From positions 1-34,534 of the forward strand of contig JBAZGG010000011.1 in NCBI GenBank assembly GCA_041653015.1: DNA of 34,534 nucleotides, in the 5' to 3' direction. Position 1 is the stretch's first letter. Each line of letters begins with the position of its first letter. The notes under the pieces are model-generated. The model did no database searches, was not told the DNA's origin, and saw only the letters and a list, made by a program, of their open reading frames with translations. The DNA is from JBAZGG01 sp041653015 (GTDB taxonomy: Bacteria > Bacillota_I > Bacilli_A > RFN20 > CAG-826). Below are positions 23,202 to 31,352 of this stretch, piece after piece. The position numbers and the translations under genes were made by a program.

Positions 23202-24589
23202 TTTTTAGCCTCCTTCACTTCATTAAAATATCTCGCTAATTCACGCTTATCAGCGCGCACAAAATGGTTTGGTTCAACTTCATATAAATCGGGCAAATCA
23301 TCAGGGGTGTACTGATGAACATTCGGATTATAAACAATAATCTTCTTTACTCTTTCCACTCGCGGATCAGGAATTGGAATAGCCGATAATAGCGATCTCG
23401 TATATGGGTGTAAAGGCAATTCAAAGAGGCGATTTGCATCAGCGATTTCGACAATTTTACCGCCATAGATAACAGCGATGCGATCGGAAATATATTTGAC
23501 GACTGACAAATCGTGAGCGATGAACAAGACTGTCATCTTATTATCCGCTTGGAATTGCTTGATAAGATTTAAAACTTGGGCGCGAATGCTCACGTCAAGA
23601 GCGGAAATCGGTTCATCAGCGATGATGAACTCTGGACTCATAACCATGCATCGAGCGATGCCTATTCTTTGGCGTTGACCGCCGCTAAATTCGTGTGGAT
23701 AGCGCTTTAAATGTTCAGGTCTCAAACCAACTTCGCGCATGATTCGTTCAACTTTTTCTAATCGATCATTTTCATCAGTATATAAATGGAAGGCGCGCAG
23801 ACCTTCTGAAACGATATAATCGACATTCGCACGATCGTTTAAAGAAGCGCTGGGATCTTGGAAGATCATCTGCATCTTCGTTTTTAATGCTCTTTCGCGA
23901 TCGCGAGGAATTTTTCCAGAGATGGGAACGCTATTGTATGTGATCATGCCACCAGAAACCGGATTAACGCGTATTATAGCGCGCCCAACAGTCGTTTTTC
24001 CAGAACCTGATTCACCGACTAAACCGAGAATTTCTCCTCGTTTAATCGCGAGATTCATGTGATTGATGATAACGCGCTCATCATTGCCTCTTTTAAAAGC
24101 GATGCGAACATTGTTCAATTCGACGATATTATCAGTTTTTAAATTTACTCCACTGCCAACAGATACGATAGATTCACCGCTTATATCATTGATGCGAAAG
24201 TTAATTTTAACTCTACCATCGGCAAGTCCCGTAATTTTATAGATGCGGTTTCCGTCGCGATCAAAGCGATTCGTTTTTTCAAAAGCGATGATGCCAACTG
24301 GAACAAAAGAATAACTCAATTTGCGGTTCTCTTTTTTTCTGATCGGTCGATCATTAAAAGAGAGGACGATATCTTTGACTTCACCAATTTCAAGAGAGAA
24401 AATTGGCGACAATTTATTGAACTCTTCATAATTCTTTGATTCAAAATTAAATATTTCAGCATATTTCTTGCTGGCATCGCCACCTTCGATAATCTTTTTC
24501 GCAAATTTAAACGACTTCATGCCAAAGAAATGAATCTTTTTCGGTGATTTATCGAGCTGTTTGACTTTTCGGTCTTCATGCTTTTTCAT
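23198..24589 (-). CDS. oppF: Oligopeptide ABC transporter ATPase OppF (AmiF-like) with long N-terminal extension
   Basis: OppF is one of two ATPases that power peptide import. From about residue 155 the protein matches AmiF/OppF: Walker A GESGSGKT (192-199), the Q-loop MIFQDPSASLNDRA, signature FSGGQRQRIGIA, Walker B EFIIADEPISALD, H-loop IAHDLS, then the OppF tail IPIPDPRVERVKKII. The start is the ATG at 24589 (463 residues), one base overlapping the oppD stop; a TTG one codon before is less likely. Residues 1-150 are not part of the family: a basic start, then about 66-145 (GEVKDIVLSF ... YKITGLADGRVKINFRI) resembling a bacterial Ig-like (Big_2) strand pattern. The extension is cytoplasmic if the topology is normal. 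Its role is unknown. Confidence 0.93.
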   Translation of the reverse strand: MKKHEDRKVKQLDKSPKKIHFFGMKSFKFAKKIIEGGDASKKYAEIFNFESKNYEEFNKLSPIFSLEIGEVKDIVLSFNDRPIRKKENRKLSYSFVPVGIIAFEKTNRFDRDGNRIYKITGLADGRVKINFRINDISGESIVSVGSGVNLKTDNIVELNNVRIAFKRGNDERVIINHMNLAIKRGEILGLVGESGSGKTTVGRAIIRVNPVSGGMITYNSVPISGKIPRDRERALKTKMQMIFQDPSASLNDRANVDYIVSEGLRAFHLYTDENDRLEKVERIMREVGLRPEHLKRYPHEFSGGQRQRIGIARCMVMSPEFIIADEPISALDVSIRAQVLNLIKQFQADNKMTVLFIAHDLSVVKYISDRIAVIYGGKIVEIADANRLFELPLHPYTRSLLSAIPIPDPRVERVKKIIVYNPNVHQYTPDDLPDLYEVEPNHFVRADKRELARYFNEVKEAKK

Positions 24590-25935
24590 CAATCATCACC
24601 CACTTCCCTTTTGAGCTCCTCAGCCGCTTGTTTCATGCGAGCGCGAAGATTCTGAATAATCAAAGGTTTCTCAACTTTTGGTGCTCGGGGATCTAATAGC
24701 CACGTCTTCGCATAATGCGTATCAGAGATTTTAAAAACAGGTGGATCTTCGAGAAAGTCGATGCGCAAAGCGTAATCATTTCGAATCGCAAAAGCATCTC
24801 CGATGATCTCTTCAACAAAACTAGGTGGATTGCCTTTGATATAGACAAGAGGTTCGTTCTTTGCGCCGAGTTGAGGCAGACTAGATAATAGAGCCCAGGT
24901 ATAAGGATGAGCCGGTTGATAAAAGACATCTTCAGCGGTGCCATATTCGACGATTTGACCACCATACATGACGGCGATTCGATCAGCGACATTGGCGACA
25001 ACGCCTAAATCGTGAGTGATAAAAATAGTCGTCCAATGATATTCTTTTTGTAATTCCTTGACGAGTTCAAGAATTTGAGACTGCACGGTGACGTCTAGAG
25101 CGGTCGTCGGTTCATCGCAGATAAGTATCTCTGGATGACAAGCTAAAGCGATAGCGATGACGACTCTCTGTCTCATACCACCTGAATACTGGAAAGGATA
25201 ATCTTTCATCCTTTGCTCCGGTTCAGGAATATGGACTTTGCGCAACAATTCAATCGCTTCCAATTTAGCTTCATTAGAAGTCATACCACAAGGTTTTTGC
25301 ACGCCATAGACTTTCGATTTAGCATGTTTTTCGGCTCGATCTTTGATCACTTTTATATACAGCGAAGAAGGATTTTCCTCTTTCGCAATAGTCTCTTCGT
25401 AATACTCTTTAGCTAGACGAGCGCACTTCTCTTTTAAAGAGATGAGATAATGCTTTTGCTCTTTTTTAGATAACTTTGCGAGTTTGTCTTGCAAAGCTTT
25501 TTCATCATTTCTATGTTGAACTTCCCACGATTCGAGTTGCTCTTTTGTCGGTTTGCTATGCAAAACTAAGACCTCTTCGATCTGATAACCGATGGAGAAA
25601 AGAGGATTGAGAGAAGTCATAGGATCTTGGAATATCGTCGCGATTTGCTTTCCGCGAATGCCTTTCCATTCTTCCGGAGATTTAAATTTAGCGAGATCTC
25701 GACCATGGAAAATAATCGAGCCATCGGAAATATAACCATTCGCATCGAGCATTCCAGTAAATGTCTTCGTGAAGACAGATTTTCCTGAACCAGACTCGCC
25801 GACAATCGCTAAAGTCTCACCTTCGTAAACATCGATGGTGATGTCTCTGATAACATTGACTTTTCGTTCATGCGAAAGGAATCCAACGCAGAGGTTTGAT
25901 ACTTTAAGAACGATTTTTTTCTCAGAAACACCCAT
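24589..25935 (-). CDS. oppD: Oligopeptide ABC transporter ATPase OppD (AmiE-like) with charged insertion
   Basis: This is the second ATPase of the peptide importer, 448 residues. Walker A GESGSGKS (46-53), Q-loop IFQDPMTSLNPLF, signature YSGGMRQRVVIA, Walker B ILICDEPTTALDV and H-loop FITHDLG are intact. The C-terminal region (GDAFAIRNDYAL...HYAKTWLLDPRAPKVEKP) is the AmiE type that lacks the Fe-S cysteines of Gram-negative OppD. An insertion of about 90 residues (129-217), rich in Lys and Glu and probably helical, separates the Q-loop from the signature region; streptococcal AmiE (about 355 residues) lacks it. AAAGGAG lies before the ATG. It is in an operon with oppC upstream and oppF downstream. 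Confidence 0.95.
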   Translation of the reverse strand: MGVSEKKIVLKVSNLCVGFLSHERKVNVIRDITIDVYEGETLAIVGESGSGKSVFTKTFTGMLDANGYISDGSIIFHGRDLAKFKSPEEWKGIRGKQIATIFQDPMTSLNPLFSIGYQIEEVLVLHSKPTKEQLESWEVQHRNDEKALQDKLAKLSKKEQKHYLISLKEKCARLAKEYYEETIAKEENPSSLYIKVIKDRAEKHAKSKVYGVQKPCGMTSNEAKLEAIELLRKVHIPEPEQRMKDYPFQYSGGMRQRVVIAIALACHPEILICDEPTTALDVTVQSQILELVKELQKEYHWTTIFITHDLGVVANVADRIAVMYGGQIVEYGTAEDVFYQPAHPYTWALLSSLPQLGAKNEPLVYIKGNPPSFVEEIIGDAFAIRNDYALRIDFLEDPPVFKISDTHYAKTWLLDPRAPKVEKPLIIQNLRARMKQAAEELKREVGDD

Positions 25936-25947
25936 GTCTTACTCCTT

Positions 25948-26946
25948 TCATCGATGATTTTTCGGATCGGTGCAATCTGAAAGCACTAATCCCAAATAGA
26001 AGAATGTGATCGTAAGAGGCACTAAGACCACCATTGGAGCGATTAATAGATAAGGATAGGCTATCCAGTCATCCTGAGCAGCCACCGTCAATATTTGACC
26101 CAAAGTTATATCGCCTTGTGAGGCGCTGAAAGATAGACCGAAGAAGGCTAGACCGACTTCGCTTGAGACCGCAGCGGGAATCGCCGTGGAAACAACGGTC
26201 ACGATGACAGAGATCAAATACGGCAATAAGTTATGTGTGATCATCGCGCGTGAATTGGAACCCAATGTCAACGAAGCGATGTTATATTCTCGGTTGCGAA
26301 TAATGATGATCTGATTGCGGATGAAGCCAGCTAAACCGAGCCAGCCGAACATCGTGAGAAGGAAAACAATCGTCCAAAAATTTGGAGATAGAAATTGCAT
26401 GAGCAAGAAATAAAGGAGCAATGAAGGGACGTTATCGACAAAGTTTCTGACCTCGATCAAAATCGGGTCAAGCTTTCTAAAATATCCCCATAAGGCGCCG
26501 ATGAGAATGCCGAGAAAGGTATCGATTAAAGCGACGACAGTGCCGAGAATAAGCGACAGGCGTGCGCCGACCCAAACGCATGTCCAAAGGTCGAGACCTT
26601 TAAAGACACCCATTTTGCTACCGCCAGTGCCAAACCAATTGTTAGCATTAGGCAAAATATAAGGGGCGAAACGATCGACGGAAATCGCTGGATTAGATAA
26701 ATCGACATTATATGATTTGATAAGAGGTCCACTTATCGTTAAAGCGATGATGAGAATGATGATGGCAACACAGATGATGGCTAACGGCCGTTTAAGCAAC
26801 TGCTTAATCGTCTCTTTCCAATATGAATAAGGAGCGCTATTTAACTTTTCAATATTCTCCTCAGAAGCACCAACAACGGTAAAAAGGTCTTCTACGTTAT
26901 GGTAGACAACCGAATCGATATCTTTAATGGAATTAGATATGGCCAT
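25948..26946 (-). CDS. oppC: Oligopeptide ABC transporter permease OppC (AmiD-like)
   Basis: This 332-residue permease forms half of the peptide channel with OppB. A soluble N-terminus (1-50) precedes the first helix (RPLAIICVAIIILIIALTI), with further helices around residues 125-150, 175-205, 240-260 and 295-320. The EAA-like ABC-coupling loop lies around LASLTLGSNSRAMITHNLLP. The C-terminal PMVVLVPLTITFFYLGLVLSD is typical, with DCTDPKNH at the end. An AAGGAGG site lies five bases before the ATG. Nine bases separate it from oppB and twelve from oppD. It matches the AmiD type in length. Confidence 0.95.
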   Translation of the reverse strand: MAISNSIKDIDSVVYHNVEDLFTVVGASEENIEKLNSAPYSYWKETIKQLLKRPLAIICVAIIILIIALTISGPLIKSYNVDLSNPAISVDRFAPYILPNANNWFGTGGSKMGVFKGLDLWTCVWVGARLSLILGTVVALIDTFLGILIGALWGYFRKLDPILIEVRNFVDNVPSLLLYFLLMQFLSPNFWTIVFLLTMFGWLGLAGFIRNQIIIIRNREYNIASLTLGSNSRAMITHNLLPYLISVIVTVVSTAIPAAVSSEVGLAFFGLSFSASQGDITLGQILTVAAQDDWIAYPYLLIAPMVVLVPLTITFFYLGLVLSDCTDPKNHR

Positions 26947-26955
26947 TTTACCTCC

Positions 26956-28143
26956 TTATTCACTCGTGAAACTGATGCGAGGGTCAACTACTGCAGTGAC
27001 GATATCGCCCAATAGATAAGAAACGATCGAGATCAAAGCGCTCACCACGATGATGCCTTGTAAAACATAGAAATCGTTAAAAGTATTAGCTTCGACGAGA
27101 AGACCGCCGATACCATCGATTCCATAAATCTTTTCAACATAGAATGTTCCGAGCAATGCGCCGAGAACAGCAGCGGGAATAGATCTCACCAACGGAACGA
27201 TGGCATTGCGCAAAACATGCGTGTATAGAATTCTATTTTCAGACAACCCTTTAGATCGGGCAAATTTAACGTAGTCCGAATTGAATTCATCGAGCATAAA
27301 ACGTCTGACCCACAAAGCGATGCCAGCCATTCCGGTAAGACCTAGCGTCAACGCTGGAGCCAAATAGCTCAAAAAATTATCCTTTGAATAGATGACCGGA
27401 AGACCTAAAAGCATAAATAAGGCCATCCAGATATAGTAGTAAGCCACACCAGGAATCGCATCGATAGAGATAATATAGGCTTTGCCTACTTTATCAAATG
27501 TGCCATCCTTGTGTTTAGCCATAATGATACCCATAGGGTAGCCTAAAACAACTTCGATGATACAGGCTATAATACCAATTTTAAAAGATATGCCCATCTT
27601 CGCTATGATGACATCGAGAACGAATTGATTTTGATAAGAACCCGCTAAAAAGAAAACAGTTCCTAAGTCCATGATGAAGTTGCGGCAGCCTTGTTCAGAC
27701 ATGCGATAGGTGATAACCCCATCGATGACCACATCTTCGAGCGTAGATTGGCAGATCGTCTTCGGAAAAGGAAGAAGTTTATAGTAATAGAGCGCTAGTT
27801 GCTCAAACCAATTACCAGAGACGCCCAAAGACTCTTTTAGAGCATCGCATTTGAGACGCTGAACATCTGGTGAAAGCTTGTTCCAAGTGGAAATCGCTTG
27901 AGCACACAAGGTATCGCCTTCAGATTTGAAGCGGATGAGCAAAAAGGTCGCAGTCACGGCGAGCAATATTGAGATTAGAGCGCTTCCGATGCGGCGAAGT
28001 GAATAGCGAAGCAAGGGATGAGCAAATATGTTTTGAACAGCGGGAGTATTCGCAAATAATACGCGATGAGAGACGAGTTCGACAAACACCACAAAGATAA
28101 TAACAAAGAATATAACGCTATATCCGATGAGGTAAGTCCACAT
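26956..28143 (-). CDS. oppB: Oligopeptide ABC transporter permease OppB (AmiC-like)
   Basis: This is the second channel subunit, 395 residues. It is longer than a standard OppB (about 305) because of an extra N-terminal helix (about 4-24) before the normal first helix (52-70) and a large outside loop (72-165). This loop has four cysteines (80, 99, 131, 153) that could form disulfides. The permease core includes GISFKIGIIACIIEVVLGYP and the coupling loop around YVKFARSKGLSENRILYTHVLRNA; it ends VDPRISFTSE. The ATG at 28143 was chosen since AAGGAG then lies eight bases away. A GTG three codons upstream would touch the site. It is separated from oppA by a strong hairpin. Confidence 0.94.
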   Translation of the reverse strand: MWTYLIGYSVIFFVIIFVVFVELVSHRVLFANTPAVQNIFAHPLLRYSLRRIGSALISILLAVTATFLLIRFKSEGDTLCAQAISTWNKLSPDVQRLKCDALKESLGVSGNWFEQLALYYYKLLPFPKTICQSTLEDVVIDGVITYRMSEQGCRNFIMDLGTVFFLAGSYQNQFVLDVIIAKMGISFKIGIIACIIEVVLGYPMGIIMAKHKDGTFDKVGKAYIISIDAIPGVAYYYIWMALFMLLGLPVIYSKDNFLSYLAPALTLGLTGMAGIALWVRRFMLDEFNSDYVKFARSKGLSENRILYTHVLRNAIVPLVRSIPAAVLGALLGTFYVEKIYGIDGIGGLLVEANTFNDFYVLQGIIVVSALISIVSYLLGDIVTAVVDPRISFTSE

Positions 28144-28191
28144 ATCTCTCACTCCTTTCTTTTCAAAAAATATTTACTTGATGATTACAGA

Positions 28192-28225
28192 ATTAGGGCT
28201 AAGTTTAATGAAACCTAGCCCTAAT
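28192..28225 (-). promoter_or_regulatory. Intercistronic hairpin between oppA and oppB
   Basis: The RNA forms a 15-pair stem (ATTAGGGCTAGGTTT against AAACTTAGCCCTAAT, one G-T) with loop CATT. The wobble pair is only possible in the minus-strand RNA (it would be A-C on the other strand). No T-run follows, so it is not a plain terminator. Such hairpins protect the upstream mRNA or let only part of the transcription continue, giving more binding protein than permease. Confidence 0.75.
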
Positions 28226-28244
28226 CAATTTCTATCGACAACTA

Positions 28245-30743
28245 TCAATCATAGATGGCAATTAGCGAGTGACCTGTCTCGATTAAGGCTTGCTCTTTAA
28301 GAGAGGCTTGAGTAGCACGAGCTTCTTTGCGAGCGGCACCAGTAGGAACATCTACTAAGACCCACATTCCATCGAGTCGATATGAAGCCATACCATATGG
28401 AGCGTCAGGGTTTTCATAACCTATCGCGCGAGACACGCTAGCGGTCCAACCTTGCGAAGCCATGTAGGAAGGCTTGCTCATCAGAACATTGGTGTGCAAT
28501 TCATACTCCGCTTCTGCGAAGTATTCATAACGCTTTTGTGTCGAAGCGGTTTCGGCTTTAGCTAGATCGATGAGTCCATCATAGGTGCTGAGCATCTGGT
28601 ATTTCGAAATCTTATTATCGCCGCCGACTTTATAAGAGAAGTCACCAGTTGACCATCCACCATATTTGGCGTGATCACCATTTGAAACATATTGGTTGAA
28701 ATAGGTTAATGGGTCAGCATAATCTGGACCCCATCCCCATACTTCACCAAATGAATAACTCGCGTTATTAGCTAAGGTTGACCAAGATGAAGAATCGGTC
28801 GCCCTCGTATTGATGATGAGTTGAATAAATGGATATTTGGCTTGGCCATATAGCGATTCACAAGAAGGAAGCTCGATGGCGGTGTATGGATTAGAAGTAT
28901 AGATACGGCATCCATTAGCGCGCTCATTGAAACCTTCGATCCAATCGCGATCGTATTGGCGATATAGCTCGTTGGAATTTCCTAAGACTTCAACCGTAAT
29001 CGGAAGAGTGATCGCCGTCTCACCATCGTCACCGATAGAACTATCAGCGACGCCTTCGTTATATTTAGCGACGGCATTCTTGGCTGGATCAGCTAGTTCA
29101 GATTTAATCTGAGCATATTGCGGATCGAAATAGTTCACTCCGTCGATTTGTTGTTGAGCATATTTTTCTTTAGCCGTTTCGACTGAAACGCCTGTTTGCT
29201 GAGCATACTCTTCGATAAAGTAGTCGACATAATCTTTATCATTTGCATCGCGAGCGAAGTTGCGAGGAACAAAGGTGTTGACCTGATATTGATCGCGCTC
29301 TTCAGCACCGGATACTTCAACGAATATTTTGTTATAGACAGAGAGGTCGATACCATTCAATAAGAGGTTTCGCACTTCTTTAATCTTTAGGGCTTGATTT
29401 GCGTTATCAATCTCAGCTTCTGTCGACATTACTTTCGCATTCGTGGCGTTGACGCTCGAATCGCGATTGATATTGACATCGAAACAGAATAAGAAATCGA
29501 TGAGATTGAGCTCACGCGAGTTCACCAATGGAGAATATGGGCTTTGAATCGTCCCATCGCCATTAGGACCGGTGATATAATCACTCCATCCTTTTTCATC
29601 GTCTCTTGACAAGGCGAATCCATCAACGGCTCCGGCATCGAATTGATCACGCGTGTAGGAAGCAGCAGCGCTGCTCTCGATCACTTTGTAATTAACGGTT
29701 TGAATATGGACATCTTGTAAATCGTAGTATTGCTCATTTCGGAGATACTTGACGTCATTGCCTTCCCAAGTGGTGCAAAGAAATGGACCATTGTAGAGGA
29801 TCTTGTCTTTGCTCGTTCCGAAACCGGCCATCTTCTGCTGTGAGAAGAAAGCTCTGTTGATCGGATAGAAAGGACCGTAGGTCAAAACGGTTGGAAAAAA
29901 GGCCATCGAATCTGAAAGAGTATAAACTAGTTTATATTTATCATTTACATCTGACCTGATTCCAACTCTCTTAAAAGTTGAAACATCAGCGAGCTGTGAA
30001 CCGGTGACGATCGTCTTGCTCGGATCAAGTCCACCTTCGTGAGCGGTTAAAAGTGTCAACTGAGCAGCTTTTTGAGCATCAGAGGCATTTTTTAAACTCC
30101 CATAGTTGAAACATTGATTTGGGGTAGTAGCTGGATGTTCGATAGAATAAGGAATTCTATTCACTTCATCCCAGAATTCACCATTGGTTGGATAATAGGC
30201 TTGAGAGCCTTTCTTGTTGATCAAGCTGTTCATAAAGGTATAGCTGTAATATTCCCAGCCACCTTGTAAGAATAGAGCGACTAAATAGCTGACTTCTGAA
30301 CTATTTCCATAATTCAAAATGATTTCAGCCGAGTTTACAAAGTCATCAGCGATGACGACCTGTGCTTCGCCATTGGCGACAAACTGTGTGCCATCGGACA
30401 TCAACCAAGGAACATCTTCGCGAATTTCAAATGTGTACTCCTTATAGTCCGCACTATGTGAAGCGGATGATGCGAGTTTCCTTCTTAGAATTCCATACTC
30501 GTCATTCATAACTAAACCATCGACAAAATTAGCGACGTGTCTACCGTCAGCGGCATTTTGTGATTTTGCATAGTTAAGAGTGGAGATTGAGGAACTAAGA
30601 AATGCGTTATATGATGATTTTGCAGCATACCCACTAAAATATGGGCCTGTTACTGTGAGTGTGTCGCCACCCCCGCAAGCAGTGACTGACATAAGCATGG
30701 CAACTGCTACGAGCAAAAATGACGATTTTTTAGAAAAAGTCAT
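28245..30743 (-). CDS. oppA: Oligopeptide-binding lipoprotein OppA (SBP family 5)
   Basis: This surface lipoprotein captures peptides for the OppBCDF channel. The signal peptide (FLLVAVAMLMSVTAC) has the lipobox VTAC, with Cys23 as the acylated residue. The mature part follows the family 5 pattern: YTFEIREDVPWLMSDGTQFV near the start, ILYNGPFLCTTWEGNDVKYL in the middle and EVWGWGPDYADPLTYFNQY near the end. The length of 832 residues is larger than usual (540-660), as in AmiA/AliA proteins or larger. The ATG at 30743 has AAAGGAGG seven bases upstream; an upstream in-frame ATG (30773) has none. It is the first gene of the opp operon, with its own sigma-A-like promoter and a real leader. Confidence 0.94.
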   Translation of the reverse strand: MTFSKKSSFLLVAVAMLMSVTACGGGDTLTVTGPYFSGYAAKSSYNAFLSSSISTLNYAKSQNAADGRHVANFVDGLVMNDEYGILRRKLASSASHSADYKEYTFEIREDVPWLMSDGTQFVANGEAQVVIADDFVNSAEIILNYGNSSEVSYLVALFLQGGWEYYSYTFMNSLINKKGSQAYYPTNGEFWDEVNRIPYSIEHPATTPNQCFNYGSLKNASDAQKAAQLTLLTAHEGGLDPSKTIVTGSQLADVSTFKRVGIRSDVNDKYKLVYTLSDSMAFFPTVLTYGPFYPINRAFFSQQKMAGFGTSKDKILYNGPFLCTTWEGNDVKYLRNEQYYDLQDVHIQTVNYKVIESSAAASYTRDQFDAGAVDGFALSRDDEKGWSDYITGPNGDGTIQSPYSPLVNSRELNLIDFLFCFDVNINRDSSVNATNAKVMSTEAEIDNANQALKIKEVRNLLLNGIDLSVYNKIFVEVSGAEERDQYQVNTFVPRNFARDANDKDYVDYFIEEYAQQTGVSVETAKEKYAQQQIDGVNYFDPQYAQIKSELADPAKNAVAKYNEGVADSSIGDDGETAITLPITVEVLGNSNELYRQYDRDWIEGFNERANGCRIYTSNPYTAIELPSCESLYGQAKYPFIQLIINTRATDSSSWSTLANNASYSFGEVWGWGPDYADPLTYFNQYVSNGDHAKYGGWSTGDFSYKVGGDNKISKYQMLSTYDGLIDLAKAETASTQKRYEYFAEAEYELHTNVLMSKPSYMASQGWTASVSRAIGYENPDAPYGMASYRLDGMWVLVDVPTGAARKEARATQASLKEQALIETGHSLIAIYD

Positions 30744-30788
30744 CTTATTTACCTCCTTTTTCTTCTCAATCATTAAATGATTGTGTAA

Positions 30789-30817
30789 ATATTATCACTA
30801 TTCAATATATATATCAA
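30789..30817 (-). promoter_or_regulatory. oppA operon promoter
   Basis: TTGATA (30817-30812), 17 bases, TAATAT (30794-30789), with TG one base before the -10. The leader is about 40 bases and carries AAAGGAGG. This unit is not leaderless, in contrast with many single genes here. Confidence 0.6.
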
Positions 30818-30835
30818 ACAATTATTTTATTGTAA

Positions 30836-30879
30836 GCGGTTGCATTTTTTCATAACACTTAAACCGCATATATGCGGTT
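30836..30879. repeat. Palindrome and third half-site upstream of oppA
   Basis: AACCGCATATATGCGGTT (30862-30879) is a perfect 18-base palindrome. Another GCGGTT lies at 30836-30841, so the six-base unit occurs three times in 44 bases. As RNA the middle copy could pair with either neighbour. It lies about 45 bases upstream of the oppA -35 and just past the stop of the 130-residue gene. It could be an activator site or a weak terminator (only three T residues follow on the minus strand). Confidence 0.45.
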
Positions 30880-30895
30880 AAAAATGAAACTTTTT

Positions 30896-31288
30896 TTATA
30901 GCAATGTATAAATTGTTGCAACGCCATTTATAGCGCAAATGGCTAAATAAACAAGCGCGCAAACAAGGCAGAGACCAGCGGCGACAAATAGAGCTGTGCA
31001 TCTCATCCAAGCCTTATCTTTGATGTCTTGAGGAAGGGTTCCATCCCAATTCTTTACTTTGCGGCGATAATTGGCTTTATAGAGATCTTGCCAAACGAAA
31101 CCGATGAGCAAGAACAAGGCCGCGCCAAATAGAGTTGGATATTCTGGATTCCATGTCGCATCACCTGTGCTGACCGAAAACCAGGAATACTTTATCGCAT
31201 ACGCTGGAAGAAGGCCCACTAAGAAGACGATGGCGAACAAAACGATCGCAATAACATAGTTAAACCATTTAGAAAATGCATTTTTCAT
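30896..31288 (-). CDS. Small membrane protein, three predicted helices, unknown function
   Basis: This 130-residue protein has helices at about residues 9-30 (YVIAIVLFAIVFLVGLLPAY), 50-66 (ALFLLIGFVWQDLY) and 98-120 (ALFVAAGLCLVCALVYLAI). A loop after helix 1 is rich in Trp, Tyr and Pro; the loop after helix 2 is basic and should be inside. No family was recognised. It is transcribed alone from a -10 box six bases before the ATG and is divergent from the TupA-like gene. It sits just upstream of the opp operon on the same strand, with the palindrome at 30862 in between. Confidence 0.7.
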   Translation of the reverse strand: MKNAFSKWFNYVIAIVLFAIVFLVGLLPAYAIKYSWFSVSTGDATWNPEYPTLFGAALFLLIGFVWQDLYKANYRRKVKNWDGTLPQDIKDKAWMRCTALFVAAGLCLVCALVYLAICAINGVATIYTLL

Positions 31289-31294
31289 CGTGCG

Positions 31295-31300
31295 AATATA
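31295..31300 (-). promoter_or_regulatory. -10 box of the 130-residue membrane protein gene
   Basis: The minus strand reads TATATT, six bases before the ATG at 31288, predicting a leaderless transcript. No Shine-Dalgarno site. Confidence 0.45.
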
Positions 31301-31337
31301 TTATCACACATTGAAAGTTTATAAAAAGCATTTTGCG

Positions 31338-31346
31338 TGCTACACT
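31338..31346 (+). promoter_or_regulatory. Extended -10 promoter of the TupA-like gene
   Basis: TGCTACACT ends six bases before the ATG at 31353, the same spacing and nearly the same sequence as at 2953-2961. A TTGAAA at 31311 is too far away (24 bases) to be its -35. Confidence 0.5.
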
Positions 31347-31352
31347 ATTTTC

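Noticed and set aside
28192..28225. Rho-independent terminator after oppA
   Set aside because: The stem is strong but no T-run follows, and oppB continues the operon, so it was called an intercistronic hairpin.
30862..30879. Plain terminator of the 130-residue membrane gene
   Set aside because: The perfect stem is followed by TTTAAG only; the evidence is not better than for an operator, so it was left ambiguous.
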